Numbered from the stretch's first letter, positions 27,741 through 38,313 are shown. The stretch: DNA of 64,000 nucleotides from Psychrobacter sp. JCM 18903 (GCF_000586475.1 NZ_BAWJ01000008.1:62001-126000); one strand, 5' to 3'. Translations and numbers: made by a program. Notes: generated from the letters alone by a model not told the origin.

Positions 27741-29117
27741 CTAGCGGCGACGATCGATATCATCGTACTCACTGCCCATGATCCCATCACTAAAGACTTC
27801 AGAGAATTCACGCTCATTGTCTTCATCAATATGACCATCAAACACGTCTTTTGCGCCAGCGTTAGGATCGTTATAAATAGCCAAATCCATTTTACCTTCT
27901 GATTTTGCCACAATAGCCGTCACAGCGGCATCGCCACCGACGTTCACTGCGGTACGTAACATATCAAGGATACGATCCACACCTAAGATAAGACCGATAC
28001 CTTCGATAGGTAGACCGACTTGGGCAAATACCATTGATAGCATAATCAGACCAACACCCGGTACACCAGCGGTACCGACGGAAGCCAAAACGGACATTAG
28101 AATGACAGTTAGATACTCAGTCACGCCCAAGTCAATACCATAGATATTGGCAATGAAAATGGTCGCCGTACCTTGCATGATGGCGGTACCATCCATGTTG
28201 ATGGTCGCACCAAATGGCACCGTAAATGAAGCAACTGAGTTATTAACGCCCATGCGCTTGGTGACCGTACGCAAGGTAATAGGAATCGTCGCGTTCGAGC
28301 TTGACGTACTAAAAGCAAAAATCTGAACTTCACGCATTTTTGCCAAAAAGGTTTTGATGGATAAGCCTGAAGAGACTTTGAGTACAATCATCATAGTGAC
28401 AAAGAAATGGAATGCCAATGAGCCGACCAATACCGCCACATAACCGAGCAGTGACCAAATCAAGTCTAAACCCAGCTCGGCCATTGCTTTAGTCAATAGC
28501 GCAAATACACCATAAGGCGCAAGATTCATAATGATGGTCACCATTTTTAAGATGACTTCATTGATTAATTCTAAGCTCTGCACTAAGCCTTTGGCAGGTT
28601 TACCCACCATCAAGATACTAACACCGATCAAAATAGCAAAGAAAATAATCGATAACATATCACCATTTGCCATCGCGCTAATGGGGTTTGATGGGATAAT
28701 ATTAGAGAAAACATCTAGTAGCGGCGGCGCTGATGCTGCTTCAAATGCCGCTTCGGTTTCGATATTCATGCCTTTACCGATACCAAATAGCACGCCAAGC
28801 CCAATCGCTGTTGCGATAGCCAGAGCTGTTGTCATCATATAAATAAGAAATGTCTTGGTGCCGATGCGACCAAGCAAACGAATATCCCCAATACCGCAAA
28901 CACCGCAAATCAGTGAGATCAGCACCAAAGGCACGACTAGCATTTTGAGCGAGTTGACAAATAGCTTGCCGACAATGGCGAGGAAGCCATTGGTAATGTA
29001 CGTATGAATGAAACCGCCTTCAGCGTTCAGTCCTGAATAGTTTATAAACAATCCCAGTATGATACCGAGTACCATAGCGACAATAATCTTGCCGGTCAGT
29101 CCCATATTTTTCCACAT
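27741..29117 (-). CDS. Dicarboxylate/amino acid:cation symporter (DAACS/GltP family)
   Basis: 458-residue sodium- or proton-coupled symporter for dicarboxylates or acidic amino acids. Family signatures are FAFSTSSSNATIPITLRT (the serine-rich hairpin), PFGATINMDGTAIMQGTA, and ASVGTAGVPGVGLIML with LILGVDRILDMLRTAVNV in the substrate-binding C-terminal half. About 30 C-terminal residues are acidic (DEDNEREFSEVFSD). RBS AAGGAT precedes MWKNMGL. The exact substrate cannot be chosen from sequence. Confidence 0.9.
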   Translation of the reverse strand: MWKNMGLTGKIIVAMVLGIILGLFINYSGLNAEGGFIHTYITNGFLAIVGKLFVNSLKMLVVPLVLISLICGVCGIGDIRLLGRIGTKTFLIYMMTTALAIATAIGLGVLFGIGKGMNIETEAAFEAASAPPLLDVFSNIIPSNPISAMANGDMLSIIFFAILIGVSILMVGKPAKGLVQSLELINEVILKMVTIIMNLAPYGVFALLTKAMAELGLDLIWSLLGYVAVLVGSLAFHFFVTMMIVLKVSSGLSIKTFLAKMREVQIFAFSTSSSNATIPITLRTVTKRMGVNNSVASFTVPFGATINMDGTAIMQGTATIFIANIYGIDLGVTEYLTVILMSVLASVGTAGVPGVGLIMLSMVFAQVGLPIEGIGLILGVDRILDMLRTAVNVGGDAAVTAIVAKSEGKMDLAIYNDPNAGAKDVFDGHIDEDNEREFSEVFSDGIMGSEYDDIDRRR

Positions 29118-29391
29118 AACTTATATCCTTTGTGTACGTGCCCCAGTAGCGAATAGATAGGCTGCTCACATCAATGTGATTGTTGCCATTATTATCACCG
29201 CTCTTGCTACGTCTATTAAATTCTTTCAACTTCCACTTAGTGTCACGTTTTCGGGGCACAATATAAAATAATTGTTAAGGATACTGCAACGTTTTTTTAT
29301 GACTAAGGTAATATAAATCAATAGTTAAGTTATCTGCGCCGAATTTTTCGCGAGTAAAGTAGGTAAATGACAAGGCATATTGACCAATATT
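29118..29391. other. Upstream region of the DAACS gene
   Basis: First part of an 884-bp gene-free stretch (29118-30001). It holds the promoter of the symporter gene; nothing else was recognised. The remainder is covered by the repeats listed separately. Confidence 0.4.
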
Positions 29392-29682
29392 AAGGCGTGT
29401 TGAACATTCAAAAATAGATACTGTTGATCGTTAAAACTGTTTTAGACAAAGCATAAAATGACGGTAATGCTCATGCCTTAATTAGTTTTATAACATATTT
29501 TTTATATGGAGCTGGGAGAATTTAGTATTATTTCCAATATTAATAGAGGGCGATAGGGCTGTTTTTTGCCATTTCATTGTTAAAAGTAGAGGCTTAGAAT
29601 GACTAAACTGACTATTTTTAACGTTGAACTGCCTAAAAAACAGTCTCTGTCAGTGCCATGGTTGAATCATCAAACACGCCTT
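29392..29682. mobile_element. Candidate MITE-like element with imperfect terminal inverted repeats
   Basis: Left end AAGGCGTGTTGAACATTCAA at 29392-29411. The right end at 29662-29682 reads, as reverse complement, AAGGCGTGTTTGATGATTCAA, similar with one gap. The roughly 290-bp interior has no gene. No second copy in the window, so this is tentative. Confidence 0.4.
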
Positions 29683-29712
29683 GATGGTTAAAAATGGCGA
29701 TTCATAACTAAA

Positions 29713-29741
29713 AAAAGACTGCTCAAATGGGGCAGTCTTTT
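29713..29741. terminator. Orphan terminator-like hairpin
   Basis: AAAAGACTGC pairs with GCAGTCTTTT around a 9-base loop, with flanking A- and T-runs. No gene ends nearby, so it may belong to an unrecognised small RNA or to a remnant. Confidence 0.5.
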
Positions 29742-29783
29742 CTAAGTGAATGATCAGAATGTATCGTGCAAGGCTTCTATTGC

Positions 29784-29887
29784 CATTCCACTATAAAAGT
29801 ATTACTGCGTTAACCTCGCTTGAACTATTAAATATACATCTACACTCGGTTGCCTTGTACTACTTTTAAATTGAATCGACTATAGCA
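29784..29887. mobile_element. MITE-like element, family 2, copy 1
   Basis: 104-bp sequence repeated at 47261-47364 with only two mismatches, in the same orientation. A more distant relative lies at 40113-40224, sharing the core CGGT(T/C)GCCTTGTA and the CTATAG end. Non-coding. Confidence 0.8.
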
Positions 29888-30001
29888 GCCTTAACACCTA
29901 TTGTTTTTTAAATATTTTAAGCCTGATTCTTTTGTGCCTTGTTATTTCAAAGCCTATTGTTTCAAAGCTTGTCATTTTAAGAATTATCAAAGCTTTTTAT
30001 T

Positions 30002-32946
30002 TTAGACTTTGTCACTTTCATCACGGCGTAGACCATCCTGCCATTTAGGATCAGTAGCGGCAGGTTTGTCTATATTATCCTTCACATTCTCTGCATCTTC
30101 AGATATTTCAGAAGGCTCTAGGTCGTCAGCATTATGCTGATTCAGACGATGGTTGTTACTCATACGTTCACTTAAGTGTGACTCTGCATCACGGTGGCGA
30201 TGATCTAGTGCTTCGATCTTAGGCTCAGACTCATCAAAGTTGGTCTGTGCACGTACCTCCTCAATAGTATCTTGCTCTTTGACCATTTCTACATCACCGT
30301 CACTCTCATAACCATGATTGGGGTTGGCATCGCCAGTTGGTTTATCTGTACTGACGGGCGTACCCAAATTATTAGAGTCGACATCATTTTCAGCTGTCAT
30401 GTTTGTCGCAATGCCATTTCTAGCTTGCGCGTCATTTTTCAATTGTGCATAGTCCGTTAATTGCTGTACGGCATTATCAAGGCTGTGTGGATTGGTGCGC
30501 TCTTGAGCATGCAATAAATGTTTATCGAATACATCGGTCAATAATGAATCAAAGCGTATGGCGTTGTACTGAATAAGCACTTCAGCTTCTTCTTCGGTAA
30601 TATCGCCGTTTTGGCTGGCATATACCACATGATCCTCAAAAGTAAGCCCTTCAAAACTGTCCTTGTGTTCAGCCTTTTTAAACCTCTGCCATAATGGCTC
30701 GATGCTAAGTAGCGTTTGATAAGCGTGTTCCATACGTCCAGTGACATCATCGGCTTCAGTATTATAATAGACCATGGTTTTGAGATAATCACGGAACGGG
30801 TTGGCTTCAAAGTCATCCATAAAAGCATCGCCCAACTTGCGTTTGAGCTCATCGCTTGGCGGCGTAAAGATAGAGCCGCTAGGAAAAGTCACAAAACTGA
30901 CCAAACTGGCCGCCATGCGATTAGGGAAGTTTGCAAAAAAGGCTTCAAAAGCTTCTTGAATGGTATATAAGCTATTTTGTAAGGCAACCTCAGCATGCAA
31001 GCGTTCGGACGCTGATTTAGTACCATGCTCATAAAACTGCAAAATAGCAGTGCTAATGAATAAATGGCTATGAATATCAGCTAAGCGTCCAGACAGCATC
31101 TCTTTACGTTTTAAGTCGCCAGCGAGCAACCCTAACGCCATATCAGCCGTTAAGGCAAAACTTGCGCTCAGGCGGTTGATGTATTTGTAGTAGGGACGAG
31201 TAAAGCTGTCCGCGAAGCTTGGTGCATGATTACTGCCACCGACATAACCTGCGACAAATGCTTTTGCGCCGCGATTAAAGGTATAACCCAAATGTTTAAA
31301 AAACAGTGTGTCGAACTGTTTGAGTGCGCCTTCTTTATCTTCGCTTTGCAGCAATTGCAGCTCATCAAAGAGATAAGGATGGCAACGCATCGCGCCTTGA
31401 CCAAATATCATGAGTGAACGCGTCAAGATATTTGCGCCTTCAACCGTGATAGATACTGGAATTGCCTGATAAGGGGTGGCCAAAAAGTTACGTGGACCCA
31501 TTTGTACTGCACGACCACCAACGACATCCATACCATCGTTGACCACACTGCGCATGGTCTCAGTCGCATAATATTTTGCCATTGCCGTCATAACCGAGGG
31601 TGTGCCGCCTTGATTTAGGCCACAAGTAACCAGATGACGGAACGCCTCTAACATATAAGTGTTGCTGGCCATACGGCTGGTCGCGTCCTGCACCCCTTCA
31701 AATTTACCCACAGAGATTTTAAACTGTTCGCGTACTTTGGCAAAAGCACCGACAGACAGATACGTCATTTCACTGGCTGAGGTTGATAAAGCTGGTAAAG
31801 AGATGCCGCGACCAACGCCCAAGCACTCCATCAGCATACGCCAACCGCGACCCGCATTTTCGACGCCGCCGATGATGTAATCTAGTGGAATAAAGACGTC
31901 TTTACCATCGACTGTACCATTCATAAATGGCGAGCCAATTGGATTATGGCGTGGTCCTATGATGACACCTTCATGGCTGGCAGGCACGAGCGCACAAGTG
32001 ATACCGTAATCGGTCTTATCAGGATTGCCAAGCAAACCTTCAGGATCGTGCATCTTGAATGCTAACCCCACGACCGTGGCGATAGGTGCGAGAGTAATCC
32101 AGCGCTTAGAAAAGTTCATACGCAAACCGAGTACTTGCTCGCCCTCATGCGCACCATAACAAACCACCCCTGTATCTGGAATCGCACCAGCATCGGAGCC
32201 CGCTTCTGGGCCCGTCAAACCAAAGCAAGGCACCTCGTCACCTTTGGCAAGACCGGGTAGCCAGCGCTGTTTTTGTTCGTCTGTACCGTAATGCATCAAC
32301 AGCTCACCAGGCCGAGCGAGTTTGGCACCATACAGGTAACCGCAGCGGTCGGCGAGCGTGAAGCGATTTTACTCATGATACGGCTTTGTGCATAAGAGCT
32401 AAAATCTAAACCGCCAAACTCTTTTGGAATGATTAAGCCTAAAAATCCATTGGCTTTGATAAATTGCCACGCTTCAGGCGAAAGCTCTTTGTCTTCATGC
32501 TGAATTTTCCATTCATCAAGCATGGCGCATAGTACTTCTACTTCATTATCAATAAAGCTTTGCTCTTCTGCCGACAGCTCTGGATAGGGATATTGAGCAA
32601 AAGTATCCCAGTCGGGATTGCCCATAAACAGCTCTTTTTCCCACCAGCTGGTACCCGCATCGAGTGCTTCTCGCTCGGTATCGCTCATGCTCGGCATTGC
32701 CCCGCCCAAAGTCTTGTAAACAGGTCTGGTAATCAGTGACTGACGAATAGGAGCGACGAGCAAAACGATGCAAAGTAAAGCGATTGGTATGCCCAAAATG
32801 AGCGACCAAGGACTGATAAAGGCGGTGACAAGGACGGTAACTAGGGCAACGATACTGCCTGTGATTCGTGATAGGGACAATAAAAAGATGGCCAAAACCA
32901 TGGCTAATTGAATAATGATTGCCAAAATAAATAAGCCAATTGCCAT
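30002..32946 (-). CDS. fadE: Acyl-CoA dehydrogenase FadE, one apparent frameshift
   Basis: About 981 residues when both frames are joined; first step of fatty-acid beta-oxidation. The FadE type is shown by N-terminal membrane helices, MSDTEREALDAGTSWWEKEL, the FAD/substrate region FGLTGPEAGSDAGAIPDTG and ITVEGANILTRSLMIFGQGA. The frame changes near 32307-32312; one added C gives PNSLGPGELLMHYG. Compared with the roughly 814-residue E. coli enzyme, it carries about 165 extra C-terminal residues that are acidic and disordered-looking (repeated Asn, Asp, Glu). RBS AAGGAG precedes MAIGLFIL. Monocistronic. Confidence 0.92.
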
Positions 32947-33044
32947 GACTGTCTCCTTTTATAACGCTAAACCAAAAGCGCGAAAAATGTGTGTGTATTA
33001 AAGTATTTGAATAAATCTTGTTGTTATTTTTGCTGATGTTTAGA

Positions 33045-33056
33045 GGTCTGGTGACC
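33045..33056. promoter_or_regulatory. Possible operator upstream of fadE
   Basis: GGTCTGGTGACC is a palindromic-arm site (GGTC/GACC) about 100 bp upstream of the fadE start. It recalls fatty-acid repressor sites only in a general way. The rest of the 32947-33295 gap shows nothing clear. Confidence 0.25.
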
Positions 33057-33295
33057 AAATTAAACCAATGAGCCGTTATGGATTTTGTAGCATATTTTAT
33101 GATCAATTTTAATTTGTTGAGCATTTTACAAAAGTGGCTTTGATAACTACCTAACCAGTGACAGACAAATAAAAGACAAATTTAGCCATCAATATGAAAC
33201 AGTTGCCGATAACTATCAATAGCTAAAATGCTACGCTGTGTCGATTATATGTATCAAGATTTTCTCATATAGGCAAAAATAACAGTCGTAATCAG

Positions 33296-33979
33296 TTATC
33301 CAAAAGGCGCTAAGCCGCTTTCGGCATAAGATAATGTCTCATTGCGTCCAACAATGATGTGGTCTACCAAGGATAAATCGATTAAATCGCAGGCTTTCTT
33401 TAGCTCGTAAGTTAATAAGTTGTCTGCCGTTGAAGGGGTCGCATCGGTATGCGGATGATTGTGTGCGACGATGAGTTGGCTGGCGGCGTGACTCAAGGCA
33501 TGACGCAGAACGTGTTTGATACAGACGGAGCAAGAGGAGATGCCGCCAGTAAACAGTATCTCAAAATTAATGAGATTTAACGCATTGTCTAAGCAAAGTA
33601 CCGCAAAGACTTCGCGATGCTCCCCGCGCAGCTGAGTGCTGATATAGTCTTTGACCATTTGCGAGCGCCCAAGTGCGTGACCAGTTTTAAGCTGACTGTC
33701 CAAATAACGCGTGCCCATCTCAAGTGAGGCCAATATCTGCGCGTATTTGGCAGGACCAATACCATGACAATCCAGTACAGTCTCTTGCGGCGCTGCCAAT
33801 AATTCTGCCAAGCTACCAAATTGCTCGATCAAATGACGCGCCAACTCGATAGCTGACTGTGACTGGGTGCCTGTGCGCAGAAATATCGCTAATATCTCGG
33901 CATCAGATAAATGAGCTGCCCCAAATTTCAGTAGTTTTTCACGTGGTCTATCATCTTCATGCCAGTCTTTAATTGCCAT
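33296..33979 (-). CDS. radC: RadC/UPF0758 family JAB-domain protein
   Basis: 227 residues from the ATG at 33979 (MAIKDWHEDDRPREKLL), chosen for its AAGGAG ribosome site; a longer in-frame start at 34042 is less likely. The N-terminal helix-hairpin-helix (LDCHGIGPAKYAQILAS) precedes a JAB/MPN metal-binding domain with the motif HNHP(x)5PS(x)2D seen in AHNHPHTDATPSTAD. Despite the name, a DNA-repair role is doubtful and its reaction is unknown. Divergent from coaBC, as in many gammaproteobacteria. Confidence 0.92.
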   Translation of the reverse strand: MAIKDWHEDDRPREKLLKFGAAHLSDAEILAIFLRTGTQSQSAIELARHLIEQFGSLAELLAAPQETVLDCHGIGPAKYAQILASLEMGTRYLDSQLKTGHALGRSQMVKDYISTQLRGEHREVFAVLCLDNALNLINFEILFTGGISSCSVCIKHVLRHALSHAASQLIVAHNHPHTDATPSTADNLLTYELKKACDLIDLSLVDHIIVGRNETLSYAESGLAPFG

Positions 33980-34100
33980 TGTCACTCCTTGAGAATGGAT
34001 TGCTGCCAGATATATTGAGTAAATACGGAAATTCTTACCCAACTTATCTCATAATTGTTACTATAAGCGCAATTTTATCTTTCAACTTTTTATTGATGCC

Positions 34101-35533
34101 ATGCTTATGTCCAATATTGTGCTTGCTATCACTGGCGGTATCGCCGCTTATAAATCTGCTATCTTTGCCCGCCTATTAATCAAGGCAGGCTTTGATGTGC
34201 GTGTCATTATGACCACAGGCGCACAAGCTTTTATTACGCCACTGACCCTGCAAGCTTTGACTGGCAATGAGGTGCATATCTCATTACTCGATGAAAAAGC
34301 CGAAGCCGGAATGGGGCATATCGAATTGGCGAAATGGGCAGATTTAATCATCATTGCCCCAGCCTCTGCCAATACGCTTGCGCGTCTCGCGATGGGCATG
34401 GCTGATGATTTATTGACAACCGTATGCCTTGCAACGGCGGCACCAGTCATCATTGCACCAGCCATGAATCAGCAGATGTGGGCGCACCCTGCGGTCAATC
34501 TCAATGTCCAAACCCTGCGCGATATGAATTATCAGATTATTGCGCCTGCTAGTGGCGAGCAAGCCTGCGGTGATGTGGGAGCAGGGCGTTTGCCTGAACC
34601 TGAGCAGCTCTTGGCAGAAGTGTTATTATTTAACGCCATGCAAACCACGCCGCAATTATTGGCAGGTAAACGCGTGGTGATTACTGCAGGACCGACGGTA
34701 GAAGCTATCGATCCGGTGCGCTACTTGTCCAATCACTCTACTGGCAAGATGGGATTTGCATTAGCACGTGCTTGCGTGGCTGCTGGTGCAGACGTTATCT
34801 TGATTGCGGGCGGCAAAGTGGCACTGCCGACTCCGCTGAATGTCACACGTATTGATGTATTGTCGGCTAAAGAGATGCTGGTAGCAGCCCAGCAGTGCGT
34901 GGATGGTACGCACAGTGCGCTACAGTATGTGCCTGAAGATGAGCACGACCATTCTCACGATCACGAACACAACCATAGTCATCAACATGAACATCATGCG
35001 AGTGTGATTGCGGTGATGATCATAGCCACAGTCATAACCACAGCCATGAGATTGATGATGAGGAGCATGCTCATAGCGAGAATCAAAATGTAATGGCGGA
35101 TATCTTTATCGCCACGGCTGCTGTCGCTGATTATCGTACTGAAGAAGCTGCCCCGCAAAAAATTAAAAAAACCCAAGATGCGATGACGCTGAGTTTGGTC
35201 AAAAACCCTGATATCTTGGCGACGATTTCGCTTGCGCATCCAGCGCTGTTTGTCGTCGGTTTTGCGGCAGAAACGCAAGATATCGAGCGCTATGCTCGTG
35301 GCAAACTGGTGTCTAAAGATTTAGATTTGATCGCGTGTAATGATGTTTCACGAGCAGACATTGGTTTTGCCAGCGATGACAATGCCATGCAGGTATTTTT
35401 CTCAGAGCGTTATGAGCACGATAGCGTCACACTTGAGAAGGCGAGCAAAGATAAAATTGCCGAGCAGTTGGTTGGCATCATTGGTGAGACAATATGGCAA
35501 CGCCACAATGGTCACAATGGTCACAATGCCTAG
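34101..35533 (+). CDS. coaBC: CoaBC bifunctional pantothenate pathway enzyme with His-rich insertion, one apparent frameshift
   Basis: Makes 4'-phosphopantetheine from phosphopantothenate and cysteine in CoA synthesis. About 477 residues against roughly 400 in most bacteria. The CoaC domain has GGIAAYKSA, the PASANTLARLAMGMADDLL block and the APAMNQQMW motif. The CoaB domain has ITAGPTVEAIDPVRYLSNHS and TAAVADYR. Between the helix MLVAAQQCV and the strand ADIFIATAAVADYR lies a roughly 55-residue insertion with 17 histidines (EHDHSHDHEHNHSHQHEHH...DDHSHSHNHSH). The frameshift (near 35010-35017) falls inside it. The C terminus carries HNGHNGHNA, encoded by a 9-bp tandem repeat. Confidence 0.92.
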
Positions 35534-35566
35534 TTATGTCACCATTAATCCAGACATTAGGTCTTA

Positions 35567-36355
35567 ATGTTTATGGCTAATATGATGGATAGTGATAGCA
35601 CCCAGACGTTGTTATTGATGGTAATCTTTGCACTGGCATCGTTGCTACACGGTATTAGTGGGTTAGGTGTGACGTTGGTGACGACCACTGCGCTTGCTAG
35701 TATCTACCCGTTACCACATGCTATTGTGTTGGTTATTTTTCCGTCATTATTGCTTAATGCCATGACTTGGCTCGCGGGTGGCGGGCGCACAATCTGGCAA
35801 AATTTCATCTATTACGGCAGGCGCTATTGGTTACTGGCATTGACCAGCTTACTCGGTAGTATTCTAGGCGCGAAGCTCTTACTATGGGTCGATAGCGCAT
35901 ATATTTTATTACTATTGGCAGCGGTTATTGGTTTTTACGTCATAAGCAGCTTGCTTGGTAAGCAACTCCGTCTACCTGCTACCAAGCCTGTGTTAATCAT
36001 CGTTGGTTTTAGTGCGGGGGTGATTGGTGGCTCGACCAATGCCATGTCGACCATATTGATGATGTATCTACTGTCTGCCAGCGATGATAAAAATACCATC
36101 GCTAAAGTCGGAAATATGTGCTATTTTCTGGGTAAAATTGCTCAAATAATTGTATTACGCGAGCCTATTATGGCGCTCAGCAGTGTTGAGTGGCAGCTGA
36201 TTATTCTGCTTAGTGTACTATCGATTGCTGCGCTTTTAGTTGGTATCCGCTTACGTCGTTATTTACCACAAGCACGCTTTCGTCAGCTTATTTTATTGAT
36301 ACTTACCGTGCTTGGTATTCGTGTCGGCTGGCAGGGAGTTATGGCATTTTTATAA
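35567..36355 (+). CDS. TauE/SafE family membrane protein
   Basis: 262 residues, about eight membrane segments. TauE/SafE-like repeats are seen at FALASLLHGISGLGVTLVTT and FSAGVIGGSTNAMSTILMMY. This is a different branch from the protein at 26870. It starts 33 bp after coaBC, so the two may be co-transcribed. Probably an anion exporter; substrate unknown. Confidence 0.8.
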   Translation: MFMANMMDSDSTQTLLLMVIFALASLLHGISGLGVTLVTTTALASIYPLPHAIVLVIFPSLLLNAMTWLAGGGRTIWQNFIYYGRRYWLLALTSLLGSILGAKLLLWVDSAYILLLLAAVIGFYVISSLLGKQLRLPATKPVLIIVGFSAGVIGGSTNAMSTILMMYLLSASDDKNTIAKVGNMCYFLGKIAQIIVLREPIMALSSVEWQLIILLSVLSIAALLVGIRLRRYLPQARFRQLILLILTVLGIRVGWQGVMAFL

Positions 36356-36403
36356 GATAGCTCGCGAGGCATTTGGCTGTTTAGATGCTATTTTATGCGC
36401 GCG

Positions 36404-37320
36404 TTATTTTGTTATTTCATTAAAAAATATCTGTTGCGCCAAACGAAAGGTATTACAGTGCGCCTCAACCACATCGTCGATATCTTCTGAATAGCCACCA
36501 CCCATCACGATAGCGATAGGAATTTTAGCGGCTTTTGATTGGCGTAACACATATTCATCACGCGCTTTACAACCCTCTATCGTCAGCCCTAACTTTCCTA
36601 ATTTATCAGTTGCCAGCACATCGACAGCGGATTGATAAAATATCATATCGGGCGCAACGTCGCTAATCAAACGTGGTAATGTCGCCTCTAGTAACTGCAA
36701 ATATTCCACATCGCCAGTATCATTGTCTAGCTCAATATCCAAATCTGATACTTGCTTTCGAAATGGATAGTTCTTTGCGCCATGCATGCTAAACACAAAA
36801 ACGCGCGGCTCACCTGCCATAATACTGGCATTGCCATTGCCTGATGGACGTCTAAATCGACCACCAAAATCTTTTGCGCCTGTCCACGATTTAATAGTAA
36901 ATTACTCGCGATACAAACATCATTAAACACGCAAAACCCTTCGCCATGATCAGCAAACGCATGATGCGTGCCACCTGCGACATTCATCGCCGCGCCATAT
37001 TGCTGCGCATATAATGCACATTCATAAGTGGCATGAGCAATATAACGCCCACGCTTTACCAGCTCAGGTGTCATTTCAAAACCAATGGCTCGCGCTTCCT
37101 TTCGTGGTAGCGTTTGGGTTTTCAGCTGATACCAGTAGTCCGCAGTATGCGTGGTCAAAATCTCATCTTCGCTCAAACGTGCAGGAGCAAAAAAGTTGTC
37201 GGTACTGATAGTGCCTTCAGCCAATAGCCGCTCAGGAATCATGGTGTATTTTTGCATGGGAAAGCGGTGTTTTTCCGGCACAGAATATCGAAAAATATCA
37301 GAGTAAGCAATTTTTAGCAT
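36404..37320 (-). CDS. Histone-deacetylase-family amidohydrolase, one apparent frameshift
   Basis: About 305 residues. Arginase/deacetylase-fold enzyme of the HDAC/acetylpolyamine amidohydrolase family. Visible features are PEKHRFPMQKY near the start, GGTHHAFADHGEGFCVFND (active-site histidines), the metal-ligand motif VVDLDVHQ(G)NGNA, and C-terminal GGGYSED. The frame changes near 36838-36842, where one restored G gives DVHQGNGNASIMAGEPRVF. Likely a cytoplasmic zinc enzyme acting on small acetylated compounds; physiological substrate unknown. Confidence 0.88.
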
Positions 37321-37435
37321 AGTGTTAGAGGATGTCTTTTTTGAAAAGTATGTTAAGAATAAATAGGTTTAAGCGCTTTAACAGTGTGCTGATGAGACAT
37401 TGTAAAAGCTACGGATAGCTATGATAGTCAGTTCA

Positions 37436-38245
37436 TTACTGCACAAATTGCGTTGGCAAAAAGAAGGTTCTAGAATCTGATTGTTGACGTAGCTCGGTCA
37501 GCAATGTCGGTAAGTCTTCCGCAGGGTTTTGATTATCGATCAAATCACTAAATATCTCATTCGCGACCGTGGTCATCGCGATGACACTTTGCAATAAATG
37601 CTCGATAACATCATTACCGATGCCTACCGCTTCGACATCGATAGCGTGTTTATAGCGTATCTCGCCATCATTGACATCCATTTCTAGATTGCCGATTAGC
37701 AAGTCATAATTTATTTGAGTAATCAGTAGCATCGCCGCGCTTTGATGACTCTCTGGTATTAAAAATGGCAAAATTCCATAGACTGCCAGCAGCTTGTTGT
37801 TTTCTTGCACGCGAAACAAATAGCCGCAATCGAGACTTTTATTGCGCATTCTAAGCGATAAGTGATGCGATTGCTGACGGTCATTGTTTTTGTTGCTACT
37901 GCTTTTGGGTCGATAGTGAGTATAGTGCCATTGCTTATCATTAAAGTACTGTTTCAGAAAATCGATAATGGGCGTGTCGCTAGCTTCGTGTTGACTGGCA
38001 CTCGAGTTAAAGGCGTCAGTTTCTGAATGTTTGCTTTTATTTTTGACATCAGATTCAAAATCGATTTTGGTATCATCATGAGCGTCACTAGTATCCTCAT
38101 CATCTGTATCACTACTATATGCACCACTACTATACATGTCATGAGGCTCTGTTTGTATCATATCAACTTCATCAGCCTGCGCTGCTGAACCAGTCAGTAA
38201 CTGTTTGAGTTTTTGCCACAAGCTGAGTGTGTTACGTTGACTCAT
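37436..38245 (-). CDS. YbjN-like domain protein with disordered acidic N terminus
   Basis: 269 residues. After an acidic Ser/Asp-rich segment of about 70 residues (SSDTDDEDTSDAHDDTK) there is a domain resembling YbjN: YFNDKQWHYTHY, LLITQINYDLLIGNLEMDVN, then DGEIRYKHAIDVEAVGIGND and a helical C terminus. YbjN-type domains share the fold of secretion chaperones and have been linked to stress responses, but no reaction is known. Same strand as the unknown gene at 38314, 68 bp downstream of it. Confidence 0.6.
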   Translation of the reverse strand: MSQRNTLSLWQKLKQLLTGSAAQADEVDMIQTEPHDMYSSGAYSSDTDDEDTSDAHDDTKIDFESDVKNKSKHSETDAFNSSASQHEASDTPIIDFLKQYFNDKQWHYTHYRPKSSSNKNNDRQQSHHLSLRMRNKSLDCGYLFRVQENNKLLAVYGILPFLIPESHQSAAMLLITQINYDLLIGNLEMDVNDGEIRYKHAIDVEAVGIGNDVIEHLLQSVIAMTTVANEIFSDLIDNQNPAEDLPTLLTELRQQSDSRTFFLPTQFVQ

Positions 38246-38313
38246 AAGTATGGTGCTGTCAAATAAATGAATGAGATGGAAAATTGAGACAAATACGTCA
38301 AGACAGTAAATGA

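Noticed and set aside
34101..35533. coaB and coaC as two separate split genes
   Set aside because: The break falls inside the CoaB domain and the frame is restored by one base in the His-rich insertion, so a single bifunctional gene is more likely.
35495..35533. CRISPR-like short repeats
   Set aside because: Only three 9-bp units without spacers; it is coding repeat at the end of coaBC.
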